A stretch of DNA of 64,000 nucleotides from Aureliella helgolandensis (GTDB lineage: Bacteria > Planctomycetota > Planctomycetia > Pirellulales > Pirellulaceae): contig NZ_CP036298.1 of assembly GCF_007752135.1 (NCBI RefSeq), forward strand, positions 7,618,501-7,682,500, written 5' to 3'. Shown piece by piece: positions 39,650 through 48,056 of this stretch. How positions within the stretch are numbered: the first letter of the stretch is position 1; each line of letters starts with the position of its first letter. Under the pieces are notes generated by a model that was not told the DNA's origin, searched no databases, and was given only the letters and a program-made list of their open reading frames with translations. A program made the translations under genes and the position numbers.

Positions 39650-40605
39650 TGTTGCTCGCGATTCTCATCACATTGCTTGGAATCTTACTGAGCGCGTTTT
39701 TCAGCGGTAGCGAAACGGGCTTCTACCGCGTGACGCGAGTCCGCCTGGCTACCGATGCCAAGTCTGGAAAATGGATTGCACGGGCGCTGCATTGGCTGGT
39801 GGGGCACTCTAGCCTTGTGGTGGCAACCGTCCTCATTGGAAACAACATTGCCAATTACCTCGTTTCGTTTGGACTGATCCTACTCAGCCACCAACTCTTC
39901 CAAGATTCGAACCAGGCAGAGGCCATCCTCCCTCTACTGATGACTCCCGTGTTGTTCATTTACGGGGAGTTGCTGCCGAAGTACCTGTATTATCAAGTCC
40001 CCTATCGCTTGCTGCGATTGAGCGCACCGCTGATGCTGCTCTTCACCCTACTGTTCGCTCCTGTATCCATAATCGTCATGCTACTTGAGCGCGTTTGGCA
40101 GCGTGCCCTGGGCATCACCACGTCACAAGCGACCTCTCCTTTGGAACGCCAGGAATTGCAGCGAGTACTTGTCGAGGGACAAGAGGCAGGGGTCGTACTT
40201 CCGATTCAACGCGAGCTGGCTCAGAATCTATTTACCTACGGAGTTCGCCCCATTCGCCAGTTCGCCATACCACTGCGCGGAATTGCATCGGTCGAGGCAC
40301 AGGCCTCCAAGCAAACAATCCTGCAACAAGCTGACAAATTTGGTCAGTCGATCGTGGGCGTGCTGCATGCGGATCGGAAGCAAATCATCGGCTGCCATCG
40401 CGTCGCTGACGTACTGGTTGCGGAAGAAGAAATTCCGCCCCACCTGCCGATTCATATCGTCCAAGCTACTGAATCGAGCATCCAAGTACTAACGCGACTG
40501 CACTGCCAACACTGCCCATTGGCTCAAGTCGTCGACAGCAACCAACGCGTCCTGGGAATCGTGACTCGCGAACGCCTCACGTCGCTGCTACTGTCCGAGA
40601 GCTAG
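39649..40605 (+). CDS. CNNM/CorC-type DUF21-CBS membrane protein (second, shorter)
   Basis: The 318-aa protein has a DUF21 domain (LSAFFSGSETGFYRVTRVRL, LFIYGELLPKYLYYQ) and a diverged CBS pair (GVRPIRQFAIPL..., VLGIVTRERLTSLLL). It lacks the C-terminal CorC_HlyC domain of its neighbour. Overlap by 1 bp with the upstream gene (TAATG) implies translational coupling. The two probably form a pair in the inner membrane for divalent-cation transport, by analogy with the family. Confidence 0.88.
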   Translation: MLLAILITLLGILLSAFFSGSETGFYRVTRVRLATDAKSGKWIARALHWLVGHSSLVVATVLIGNNIANYLVSFGLILLSHQLFQDSNQAEAILPLLMTPVLFIYGELLPKYLYYQVPYRLLRLSAPLMLLFTLLFAPVSIIVMLLERVWQRALGITTSQATSPLERQELQRVLVEGQEAGVVLPIQRELAQNLFTYGVRPIRQFAIPLRGIASVEAQASKQTILQQADKFGQSIVGVLHADRKQIIGCHRVADVLVAEEEIPPHLPIHIVQATESSIQVLTRLHCQHCPLAQVVDSNQRVLGIVTRERLTSLLLSES

Positions 40606-40611
40606 CGGGGG

Positions 40612-40857
40612 CTACTTGTGATAGCCTAGGGATAAAATCACTTGATGCATTTCTTCGAAAGTGATGTAGCGCCGGTGATGCTGGTACTTGTACGCATCAA
40701 TCGCTTCCGCCAACTCACGAGCTTCGTCCGACAATCGCGCGTGGGAATTGCCAAACTGGCGGCGTTCGAGTCCCGTGCTGGAGCTGGTCCGTGACCGTCG
40801 GTCAACAAATTCGGCTGATACTTCGATCGCTGTAGGTGCTTCTATCGCTGTACTCAC
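40612..40857 (-). CDS. Small conserved planctomycete protein, unknown
   Basis: This 81-aa protein is convergent with the CBS gene, ending 7 bp from it. The C-terminal half (LSDEARELAEAIDAYKYQHHRRYITFEEMHQVILSLGY) is well-ordered helix and resembles short planctomycete proteins with an IDxYK-hrr(F/Y)ITxEE core; from memory I believe these are widespread. The N-terminal 40 residues are low complexity. No function is known. Confidence 0.65.
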   Translation of the reverse strand: MSTAIEAPTAIEVSAEFVDRRSRTSSSTGLERRQFGNSHARLSDEARELAEAIDAYKYQHHRRYITFEEMHQVILSLGYHK

Positions 40858-40996
40858 ACGGATCTCCTCACAAAGTTCGCTAATGGTGCTTCAGCGGTCC
40901 CCGATGCCAGCTCTAGAGAACCCACATCGGAACCATTGCAACCGTACCCTCCAATTTGGGATAGGGCAAAGCGATTCCCCTGAATCCACTAGAAAT

Positions 40997-41983
40997 TTAT
41001 GGCGTTGGCAGCTCAAAACCGATCAGCGAGGACTTGGAAGTGAAGGATTGGAAGGATAAATCGAGTTGCTCCTGAATGCGTCGAGCGTTCTGATTATTCG
41101 GATCATGCCGTAGAGCGCGTCCCAAGCAGACACGCGCTTCCGCCAACTCGCCGAAATCGATCTGCTTCTCCGCCACCTTTAGCAGCAATTCGCACTCTTC
41201 ATCCGTTGCGTTCAAGGATGCCTGCCGAAGACAGAGCTTGGCGTCCCGCTGTTGCCCCAGATCGGCAAAGGCTTGCCCACGCAACAACCAAGCTGTACTA
41301 GAGACCTCGTCTTCTTGCACCGCATCCATCATGGCATCCAGAGTCGCCAAGGCCCGCTGCGGCCTGCCACTGGTCTGATAGATCTCCGCCAACGCAATCT
41401 GCACTTCGGGGTAATGCTCCTGGGCAGCAAGCGCTCGGTGGAAGCTAAACTTGGCACCCTCCCAATCGCTCTGATGTTGCAGAACTTTGCCTCGTAGTGC
41501 CCAACCTCCGCCATGATCGCGCTGGCTCGACAGCGCCGCATCTGCTTGCTTAAGTGCCCCTGCATAGTCACCGCGCGCAAAAGCCATCTCACCCAAACGG
41601 ACTATCAAATCGGGATTCGCACCGCGAGGATTGGCACCACTAATCACGGCAGCTTGCTCCATGTGCGCGATGGCCTGATCCTCGTCCCCCTGCTCCCACA
41701 GCACTTCTGCCATGCCCCAATGCGCGCGTTCGTCAGCCTGACTATGCCGCAACGCTTCGGCAAAGAGGTTTTCTGCATCTCCATATTTTTCCTGCTGCAG
41801 AAAATCAGATCCTCGCAGTGACCATTGCCGCGCCGTGGACAAGGCATGCGTCTGCCTCTCGGCCCGCAAGCCTCGACAGCCTGCACCAAGCAGGAGCAGC
41901 CCCAGCCCAATCCCGCTTATGTAGCGATCTACGGCGGCCCGACCAACCTTTGGGGAAATCACTTTACTTGGCAGCAACCGCAT
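40997..41983 (-). CDS. TPR-repeat lipoprotein
   Basis: The open frame reaches 42100, but ATG 41983 (MRLLPSKVISPKVGRAAV) gives a lipoprotein signal ending LLLLGAGC, with Cys about 36 residues in. The mature part consists of about six tetratricopeptide-like repeats, e.g. WSLRGSDFLQQEKYGDAENLFAEAL, AHWGMAEVLWEQGDEDQAIAHM, AEIYQTSGRPQRALATLDAM and LLKVAEKQIDFGELAEARVCL. Such proteins act as scaffolds at the membrane. The next gene on the + strand is divergent, with about 200 bp between. Confidence 0.85.
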   Translation of the reverse strand: MRLLPSKVISPKVGRAAVDRYISGIGLGLLLLGAGCRGLRAERQTHALSTARQWSLRGSDFLQQEKYGDAENLFAEALRHSQADERAHWGMAEVLWEQGDEDQAIAHMEQAAVISGANPRGANPDLIVRLGEMAFARGDYAGALKQADAALSSQRDHGGGWALRGKVLQHQSDWEGAKFSFHRALAAQEHYPEVQIALAEIYQTSGRPQRALATLDAMMDAVQEDEVSSTAWLLRGQAFADLGQQRDAKLCLRQASLNATDEECELLLKVAEKQIDFGELAEARVCLGRALRHDPNNQNARRIQEQLDLSFQSFTSKSSLIGFELPTP

Positions 41984-42188
41984 GAAAGCCTTTTGCGGAA
42001 CAGGAGTTGAGTATCGTTGCACGGCGAACACGGCATTCCTAGCAGTCCGCGTTCTCAAATTCGCACTTTTTGGAGCCGCGCATAACTCGGACGGTAGCAT
42101 ATTTTAGTTTCGTAGCGTAAGGTCATTCAGCGTTTGCCAGCATTACTGACTAACCTCCCTCGCGTGCTATCCACGAAACTGAGACTCC

Positions 42189-42623
42189 ATGCCAGACAAA
42201 TTCACAGGCCTTGGGATCGCCTTTCTCTATCCCGAAAACTGGAAGCTCGAAGAAGAGAGCAACGATTCGGTAACCCTTGAAACGCCAAGCGGAGCCTTCC
42301 TGACAATCGCCCGCTTCGATCAGGACACGTCTCCCGCGGCTGCTATCGACGGCGCCCGGGGAACCATGGAAGAGGAATACGAAGAAATAGAACAGGAAAT
42401 CACCGAGAAACTGCTAGCCGGAATTGCACTCGAGGGCCTCACCCAACGCTTTGTCTATCTCGATCTGGTCATCGTGTCTCAGTTGCTAGCATTTGCGCAC
42501 CCTACCGCGACCTACCTCGTTCAAATTCAAGGCGAAGACCGCGAGATGGAGCAAACCACTCCCGTCTTCGACGCGATCCTGACCTCGCTATGCCAAAGCT
42601 TGGCAGCACCAGAGTCCGAATAG
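42189..42623 (+). CDS. Hypothetical protein, DUF1795/PsbP-like
   Basis: The 144-aa protein has no signal peptide. The opening GLGIAFLYPENWKLEEESNDSVTLETPSGAFLTIARF recalls the PsbP/DUF1795 fold (FxYPxxW, then beta strands). An acidic helix follows (EEEYEEIEQEITEKL), then paired strands (QRFVYLDLVIVSQLLAFAH, ATYLVQIQGEDREMEQ) and a final helix (FDAILTSLCQSL). Cytoplasmic. Function unknown. A repeat-rich region starts right after its stop. Confidence 0.7.
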   Translation: MPDKFTGLGIAFLYPENWKLEEESNDSVTLETPSGAFLTIARFDQDTSPAAAIDGARGTMEEEYEEIEQEITEKLLAGIALEGLTQRFVYLDLVIVSQLLAFAHPTATYLVQIQGEDREMEQTTPVFDAILTSLCQSLAAPESE

Positions 42624-42710
42624 CAAACGGTCCCGCCCCCCCCGTCGACACGCTGAAACAGTCCCCCGCCACGTGACAACCCGCGCAATTCGTACCCCAC
42701 CACGAGACAA

Positions 42711-42944
42711 GCCGGCTGACTTCGTACCCCGCTGCGTAATAGGCTGTTGAAATAGTAACCCGCCGCGTGAGCAAGGAAAGATAACCTCCGCTACAAGGCA
42801 ACTAAGGATACTACCTCCGCATTAAAACTCAAATTGCCATTTAATCAACAGCCCGGTAAGCAAGGAAAGGTGGTGGCCGCTACAAGACAACTTGAGACGC
42901 GCCCCCAGCAGCAAGACTAAAAACGCACTTCATCCAACAGCCCG
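42711..42944. mobile_element. Older MITE copy split by a younger MITE
   Basis: The outer copy begins near CCGGCTGACTTCGTACCCCGC (42711), resumes at GTAAGCAAGGAAAGG (42856) and ends CATCCAACAGCCCG (42944). When 42740-42855 plus one GTAA are removed, the interior joins as ...CCGCTGC-GTAA-GCAAGGAAAGG..., the normal family sequence. It starts the repeat block that follows. Confidence 0.65.
42740..42855. mobile_element. MITE copy 2, nested, with 4-bp target duplication GTAA
   Basis: Left end TAGGCTGTTGAAATAG (42740), right end TTAATCAACAGCCCG (42855), flanked by GTAA at 42736-42739 and 42856-42859. It matches copy 1 through GTAACCCGCCGCGTGAGCAA and the ATAACCTCCGCTACAAG block. Non-coding. Confidence 0.75.
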
Positions 42945-43377
42945 GTAAGCAAGGACGGAACAGCAACGCCCAGCCTGCTAGGGCTGGCCTGCTAAGGCTG
43001 GCCTGCTAAGGCCGCGACAATTGCGTTCCACAAGTTTTCTCCTGCTCAGCCTCCCTGAGGAAGAAAGAAGAATTGACAGAAAGATGGAGGCAGAGAAATA
43101 AGGAAGGCAATCCAGAATGCAGGTGCAAGCTGGCATTCGAAACTCCCATCTTCCGACCTCTCTTCCGTTCGCGTCTTTCGTTTATTTCGCGGTTGAAATT
43201 CTTGCCTGCAGAGCCCCCATGCCCTGGCCTCCAGGCAGTGCTACAGGCTTTGGCATACCGAGGCGGAGACGCAATGCAGCTGAGATAGCTTGAGCCATCG
43301 CAACCCGTCACCTGACACCCCGCGCAATTGTCCCCCACCACGAGACAGGCTGTTGCAATTCGTAACCCGCCGCGTAA

Positions 43378-43493
43378 CGGGCTGTTGAAATAGTAACCCG
43401 CAGCGTGAGCAAGGAAAGATAGTTGCCGCTACAAGACAACTTGAGACGCGACCCCAGCAGCAAGACTAAAAACGCACTTCATCCAACAGTCCG
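43378..43493. mobile_element. MITE copy 3 (inside the tandem repeat)
   Basis: It runs from CGGGCTGTTGAAATAG to CATCCAACAGTCCG. The interior AGTTGCCGCTACAAGACAAC and GACGCGACCCCAGCAGCAAG is the second interior subtype, also present in the element at 58.3 kb. No target duplication is visible, as expected if it forms a recombination junction. Confidence 0.7.
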
Positions 43494-43923
43494 ATGAGCA
43501 AGGACGGAACAGCAACGCCCAGCCTGCTAGGGCTGGCCTGCTAAGAGCCTGCTAAGGCCGCGACAATTGCGGTCCACAAGTTTTCTCCTGCTCAGCCTCC
43601 CTGAGGAAGAAAGAAGAATTGACAGAAAGATGGAGGCAGAGAAATAAGGAAGGCAATCCAGAATGCAGGTGCAAGCTGGCATTCGAAACTCCCATCTTCC
43701 GACCTCTCTTCCTTTCGCGTCTTTCGTTTATTTCGCGGTTGAAATTCTTGCCTGCAGAGCCCCCATGCCCTGGCCTCCAGGCAGTGCTACAGGCTTTGGC
43801 ATACCGAGGCGGAGACGCAATGCAGCTGAGATAGCTTGAGCCATCGCAACCCGTCACCTGACACCCCGCGCAATTGTCCCCCACCACGAGACAGGCTGTT
43901 GCAATTCGCAACCCGCTGCGTAA

Positions 43924-44039
43924 CGGGCTGTTGAAATAGTAACCCGCCGCGTGAGCAAGGAAAGGTAGTTGCCGCTACAAGACAACTTGAGACGCGACCC
44001 CAGCAGCAAGACTAGAAAACGCTCTTCATGCGACAGGCG
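43924..44039. mobile_element. MITE copy 4 (end of the tandem repeat)
   Basis: It starts CGGGCTGTTGAAATAG, exactly 546 bp after copy 3, with the same interior. The right end has drifted to GCGACAGGCGG. Confidence 0.65.
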
Positions 44040-44343
44040 GGTGAGGCAAGATGCGGGTAGTTGCCACTACGGGGAGGATTCGAGGGCGCAGGAGGGGCAT
44101 TCGAGCAATGTAAAAATCCAGCCTTGCGCCAACACGAGCCAACGGCTTCCCAGAATCTCTCGCCACCGTTGAGTCGCCGGCTCACTAGCAAATCAATGAA
44201 TCCGTACGGAGGAGATTCCAACGATGCCCTGCTGACATCGTGGGCTCGGTCCAACTGGCCGCAACAGCCACCCGCACTGGGGTAGCCCGATAGACCACCC
44301 CAGCACTTTCCCCAAGCATTCTCACCACGCGAGACGCGCGAGA
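44040..44343. other. Gene-free stretch before hsp20
   Basis: About 300 bp between the repeats and the 3' end of the Hsp20 gene. The short ORFs here have no recognisable protein character, and no structural element was found. Confidence 0.4.
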
Positions 44344-44784
44344 TCAACCTCGGCGAATCTCAATCTTCTTCGGCTGCACCTTGGCTAGTTTGGGGATCGT
44401 CACAGACAGGACCCCTAACTCGTACCGCGCCTCGATGTTGTCGACGTCCACATCGTTGGGCAGCGCCAGCATGCGACAGAACTTCCCGGCCGGGCGTTCC
44501 ATGCGATGAAACCCCTTCTCCGACTCAGGAACCGGGCGCTCCCCCGATACCATCAACTTGCCTTCCTGCATCTCCACAGTCACGCCATCGGGATCCACGC
44601 CCGGCAAATCGACAATGACCTCAAAACTCGCGTCGGTCTCCGCGACGTCCAACGCAGGAGAGAACTTTGGGGCGGCTCCGTCGGGACGCAGGACGGTACC
44701 CACGGTACGCCCTAGGAGCGAATCAAAGACACGTTCCATATCGTGCGAAAGTCCTTCTAAACCATTCAAACTTGTGCGCGTCAT
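44344..44784 (-). CDS. Hsp20 small heat-shock protein
   Basis: ATG 44784 (MTRTSLNGLEGLSHDM) is chosen over 44868 because a strong RBS (TTGGAGGGTCG) lies just upstream. The 146-aa protein contains an alpha-crystallin domain: PALDVAETDASFEVIVDLPGV, then DGVTVEMQEGKLMVSGERP, and the closing ARYELGVLSVTIPKL, whose VLSVTIPK end matches the family A-x-x-x-n-GVL-x-V/I motif. It is an ATP-independent holdase against aggregation. Heat-dependent control is likely, but no CIRCE element was found. Confidence 0.93.
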   Translation of the reverse strand: MTRTSLNGLEGLSHDMERVFDSLLGRTVGTVLRPDGAAPKFSPALDVAETDASFEVIVDLPGVDPDGVTVEMQEGKLMVSGERPVPESEKGFHRMERPAGKFCRMLALPNDVDVDNIEARYELGVLSVTIPKLAKVQPKKIEIRRG

Positions 44785-44961
44785 ATCACGACCCTCCAAC
44801 TTGAACCCATCGATTTGAAACCTTGGCCAACCAGCACTGCCAATTTGACAACTGCTCTTGGTGGGCACTTTTTACAGTTGCAACCCGCGTGCCAATATGG
44901 CGAAGAATTCAAACCCGCGTTGAGCCTCCCATTTTTTGCGCCCCAAATTGGCCCCCCTACC

Positions 44962-45558
44962 CTACGACTCTTCACCCAGCACGGAGAGCAGCTGCGACAG
45001 GTAGCTCCGCGGCTGGACGTTGCAGAGCCCTATCTCGATCGCCCTAGCGGCGATCCGGTCTCGCGACGCAGCAATATGTTCTTGATCGGTGACCAACAGC
45101 TCCACTTCCGCAAAATGCCCCAACTGCTCCACATCATCTACGGCCACCACCACTCCCTGCCAATCGATCTGCGGGGACTCGATGGTCGCCTGCTGTTTCG
45201 GTAGCGAGAAAATCCGGCGAGTCTTCCGGACCTCGGGAAGCGCTTGGAACCCTAGTCGCTCGAGCATCGCGCGCCACTGCGACTGCTCGCTTGAGTCGAT
45301 GGCCAATTCAATCTCTGGCCGCGACTTAACCTTCCCCGGTAGGCGCGGCCCCTTGTACGTCGCGCATGCCTGATCGTTCACCAATCGCAGTCGAAAGGCC
45401 TCGTCGGTTTGACGAAAATCACGACATGGATGGCGAAAATAGGTATCCACATGCTGCTCGGTGGCATACTCCTGCAAGCCAACTCGCTCGATTGCAGCGA
45501 GCACGGCCGCCACATCCGAAACCTCAAACTTTTGTTCGACTTCCCAAGTCTGCGTCAT
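44962..45558 (-). CDS. CYTH domain phosphohydrolase (class IV cyclase / ThTPase-like)
   Basis: ATG 45558 (MTQTWEVEQKFEVSD) gives the usual N-terminal CYTH signature E-x-E-x-K; the upstream part of the open frame overlaps the divergent gene and is rejected. The 198-aa chain shows the tunnel-fold pattern of charged strands: HVDTYFRHPCRDFRQTDEAFRLRL, TYKGPRLPGKVKSRPEIEL, VRKTRRIF, VVVAVDDVEQLGHFAEVEL. CYTH enzymes act on triphosphates (thiamine triphosphate, polyphosphate, or ATP to cAMP). The ThiD2-ThiE gene 0.8 kb away makes thiamine triphosphate a possibility, not a conclusion. Confidence 0.9.
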   Translation of the reverse strand: MTQTWEVEQKFEVSDVAAVLAAIERVGLQEYATEQHVDTYFRHPCRDFRQTDEAFRLRLVNDQACATYKGPRLPGKVKSRPEIELAIDSSEQSQWRAMLERLGFQALPEVRKTRRIFSLPKQQATIESPQIDWQGVVVAVDDVEQLGHFAEVELLVTDQEHIAASRDRIAARAIEIGLCNVQPRSYLSQLLSVLGEES

Positions 45559-45638
45559 GGAACACCTGTTAACTTGATGAAAGAGTGGTGATAATACGTC
45601 CACTTGAAACTCACATAACTTCCGCAAAGCTTTGAGCC

Positions 45639-46274
45639 ATGAACACGACCGAGCTGGGCACTCCCAGCAGTCCCCCACCTGCCCCTAGGACCAGTAATAT
45701 CTATGTGATCCTCTTCGGTGGCTTCATGTTTGCCGGTCTACTCCTGCTAGCCTGGTTGGGAACTCCTCCGCGGACCACCGCTGTGGGCCAAAAATTGCCA
45801 CGTATCGACCTCCAACCGCTCACCAGTGCACCCGAAGTTAGCAACGAGTCTCTAAAAGGCAAAGTCGTCGTCCTGTATTTCTGGGGAACATGGAACACCG
45901 AGTGCCAGCTCGAATTCCCCGAATTCATAAAGCTGTTCGAGCAGTTTGTGGACAGCGCCGACGTGGTGGTCCTCCCCATCTCCTGCTCTTCGGGCATCGA
46001 GTATGATCTGGAAGGTCTCAAAACGGAGACTACCAAGTTTCTTGCAAACTACGATGTTGAATTGCCGACCTACAGCGACAGCGCTGCCATGACCCGTCAA
46101 CAAATCGCCTTGCTGCTTCCCAACGGGTCATTGGGTTACCCCACCACCTTGGTCGTCGACCAACAAGGCGTGATCACTCAAGCCATTGAAGCGTACATTC
46201 CAGGCGAAATGCAAGAATTGGTCACTGCCATCCGCACCAGCCTGCAGGCAGCACCTGTGGCCGGAGAGCGATAG
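45639..46274 (+). CDS. Membrane-anchored TlpA-like thioredoxin-fold protein with one active-site Cys missing
   Basis: The 211-aa protein has one N-terminal membrane helix (IYVILFGGFMFAGLLLLAWLG) and a thioredoxin/TlpA-type domain facing out. Strand beta1 VVVLYFWGTWNTECQLEFP corresponds to the usual WCxxC site, but reads W-N-T-E-C: Asn 86 replaces the nucleophilic Cys, and only Cys 89 remains. The cis-Pro loop is present (GYPTTLVVDQQG). A normal disulfide exchange is therefore unlikely; chaperone, monothiol or peroxiredoxin-like activity is possible. It is divergent from the CYTH gene by 80 bp. Confidence 0.85.
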   Translation: MNTTELGTPSSPPPAPRTSNIYVILFGGFMFAGLLLLAWLGTPPRTTAVGQKLPRIDLQPLTSAPEVSNESLKGKVVVLYFWGTWNTECQLEFPEFIKLFEQFVDSADVVVLPISCSSGIEYDLEGLKTETTKFLANYDVELPTYSDSAAMTRQQIALLLPNGSLGYPTTLVVDQQGVITQAIEAYIPGEMQELVTAIRTSLQAAPVAGER

Positions 46275-46355
46275 CGAGCAGAGCGGCACGGGCAGCCGGT
46301 GTTTCCACCACAAACAACGCTCAGCCCCATCGGCTGACGCGCGCGCCCAGGGCGG

Positions 46356-47402
46356 CTAGACCAACAAAGCGGTCTTTAGGGCCCGAGCTGCTTCCGCAGG
46401 GTCCTCCGCAGAGTGAATGGCATCGCTCACCGCGATGCGTCGGCACCCTGAAGCGACTACTTGTTCGACATTTCCCGGTCCAATTCCACCAATGGCAAAT
46501 AACGGAATTTCAATCATCTCACTGGCTTGCCGAAGAAAATCGGTGCCTGGAAACAGGTCGAATTCCTTGGTATTGGAAGAAAACGTCGGGCCACAACCGA
46601 TGTAGTCGGCTCCCGCAGACTCCGCAGCCTGGGCCTGTGCAACATCATGCGTCGACACTCCAATCCACAAGCTACCGCCGGCCACCGACCGCGCATCCTG
46701 GATTGACAAATCATCCTGGCCTACATGCACCCCTGCAGCCCCACAAGCCAATGCAACATCCACTCGGTCATTGACAACCAGACGTGCTTCTGTCTCCTGC
46801 AAGGTAGCCGTCGCTGCCCTGCCATACGCCACCAACCGAGCTCCGTCGGCCGATTTGTCACGCAACTGAAACAGATCGACTCCCGCTTCGGCAAGCCTCG
46901 CAATGTAGCTCGTGAACTCCTCAAGCGGTCGGACGCAATCAATCAGCAAATAGAGCTGGCTGCGAGGCAGCACTGGCTGAACTTGCAATCGCAACTCCAC
47001 CCTAGCCAGCACATCGTAGGCAGTGTATCGCAATTGCTTAAGGGCTTGATTGGCAGCCGGGGAGACCACTTTAAAAAACTCTTCGAGTCCCCTCAGTGAC
47101 TGAGTGACCCGTTCCGCTGCTGCCGAGACAACGCTTCCCCAATCCTCTCGCGTCGCCTCAGCTAGTGTCGTCAAGGCCGTCCCGGCATCGGTGGCGGTGG
47201 AGCGAGCAGTCAGCCGCTGGTGGCGAGGCACCGTTTGCAGAACTGCGGAGAGTTCATGGCGCAGCTGCTTGACCCACAATGCACTGGCCGCATCCTCGCG
47301 GACCAACCGTGCCACATCCTCAATTGTCCTGAGGCCCTCGGCGGCGCGATTGGCATTCGCGTCGAGCAAACGCCAAGCCTCTGCGTTATCCGTCATGATC
47401 AT
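46356..47402 (-). CDS. thiE: ThiD2-ThiE fusion, thiamine phosphate synthase
   Basis: The 348-aa protein (ATG 47402; ATG 47396 also possible). The N-terminal helical domain (AWRLLDANANRAAEGLRTIEDVARL...LKQLRYTAYDVL) corresponds to ThiD2, found N-terminally on ThiE in some bacteria and linked to HMP phosphate phosphorylation. The C-terminal TIM barrel is ThiE: LYLLIDCVRPL, AGVDLFQLRDKSADG, VVNDRVDVALACGAAGVHVGQDDL, YIGCGPTFSSNTKE, IPLFAIGGIGPGNVEQV. ThiE joins HMP-PP and thiazole phosphate to thiamine monophosphate. The fusion would supply HMP-PP and use it in one polypeptide. No TPP riboswitch was identified upstream. Confidence 0.9.
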   Translation of the reverse strand: MIMTDNAEAWRLLDANANRAAEGLRTIEDVARLVREDAASALWVKQLRHELSAVLQTVPRHQRLTARSTATDAGTALTTLAEATREDWGSVVSAAAERVTQSLRGLEEFFKVVSPAANQALKQLRYTAYDVLARVELRLQVQPVLPRSQLYLLIDCVRPLEEFTSYIARLAEAGVDLFQLRDKSADGARLVAYGRAATATLQETEARLVVNDRVDVALACGAAGVHVGQDDLSIQDARSVAGGSLWIGVSTHDVAQAQAAESAGADYIGCGPTFSSNTKEFDLFPGTDFLRQASEMIEIPLFAIGGIGPGNVEQVVASGCRRIAVSDAIHSAEDPAEAARALKTALLV

Positions 47403-47599
47403 GTCCAACTAGGTTCGGCAAAAGCAGTAATTCTGAGCTAGTTTTACCATCGATGTTCCGCCAGCGTGAGACGCCCCTATCCGCCGAATCTCCGAAAACG
47501 AGCGAAACCCCATTTTCTCGGGGATTACCTTCTCTTGGTTTACCAAGCTCACGGACTAGGGTATTGTATTAGTCGCCATGAAATAACCCTTTCAAAGGC

Positions 47600-47673
47600 G
47601 CCCTCGTAGCTCAGTTGGATAGAGCACAGCTTTCCTAAAGCTGGGGTCACAGGTTCGATCCCTGTCGGGGGTA
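47600..47673 (+). tRNA. tRNA-Arg (anticodon CCT)
   Basis: All four arms fold. Acceptor GCCCTCG/CGGGGGT closes with wobble pairs. The D arm is GCTC-AGTTGGATA-GAGC. The anticodon stem is CAGCT/AGCTG around loop TTCCTAA, giving anticodon CCT (codon AGG). The T arm is ACAGG-TTCGATC-CCTGT, and the discriminator is A. CCA is not encoded. A long terminator hairpin follows at once. The DNA downstream is foreign in character, so this gene marks the left edge of the island and is a possible integration site. Confidence 0.95.
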
Positions 47674-47680
47674 TTTAATT

Positions 47681-47732
47681 AAAAATCCCAGTGAATCGGC
47701 CAGCTCCTTGGCCAAATTCACTGGGATTTTTT
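47681..47732 (+). terminator. Strong intrinsic terminator of the tRNA gene
   Basis: AAAAATCCCAGTGAAT (47681-47696) pairs with ATTCACTGGGATTTTT (47716-47731), with an inner GGCCA/TGGCC stem and a run of T. It is typical rho-independent, and the A/T symmetry lets it work in both directions. Confidence 0.9.
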
Positions 47733-47733
47733 C

Positions 47734-48038
47734 GTGCGGCAATTCAATGATACTCCGCCAAGCTGAATTGCCTTGTGCTATCGAGAGCTTCTTGCTAGCA
47801 CACTCCCTAGCGCCACCAGTCGCTTCCCACGCAATATGTGGTTCATGCTTGAATCCAGGCGCCCCAGTCGCATACTGAACGGATTCGCTCGGCCGCGATT
47901 CTTGCCTTCAGGACCCTGAACATGCCTATCCATGTTTACAGCGACGGTCGGCCCTACCCCCTTGCCACCGGACGCTTCATCTCCCAGCCCAGTATTGTGG
48001 ACTCGTTAGCGAGTCGACTGGCAGGGAAGCGTCCGAAT
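47734..48038. other. Start of island, possible truncated gene
   Basis: Nothing certain. A 41-codon ORF runs from ATG 47922 (MPIHVYSDGRPYPLATGRF...) into the end of the IS256-type element, where it stops at 48047. It could be the 5' part of a gene cut by that insertion; no relative is recognised. Confidence 0.3.
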
Positions 48039-48056
48039 CGTTGTTAAAAGTTGAAA

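Larger units (their letters stand above)
42856..44039. repeat. 546-bp tandem duplication bounded by MITEs
   Basis: The block starting GCAAGGAAAGGTGG (about 42860) recurs at an offset of 546 bp (for example CAAGTTTTCTCCTG at 43031 and 43577). About two full copies are followed by a partial third up to 44039. The copies differ by few substitutions and by a short deletion in a GGCTGGCCTGCTAAG run (42985-43012 versus 43531-43555). MITE sequences lie at each junction, so unequal recombination between MITEs is the simplest origin. The matching 111- and 119-aa reverse ORFs simply repeat with the DNA and are probably not genes. Confidence 0.85.

Noticed and set aside
43006-43911. Two similar reverse ORFs (111 and 119 aa) and two 71-aa forward ORFs
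   Set aside because: They repeat only because the DNA is duplicated; they span repeat sequence and show no protein-like pattern or RBS.
42711-44039. CRISPR-like array
   Set aside because: The repeats are long, few and not separated by uniform unique spacers; they are MITEs and a tandem duplication.
44800-44880. Possible sigma-54 promoter (TGGCAG...TTGG) upstream of hsp20
   Set aside because: The spacing between GG and GC elements is off by one base, and no enhancer-binding protein gene is nearby.
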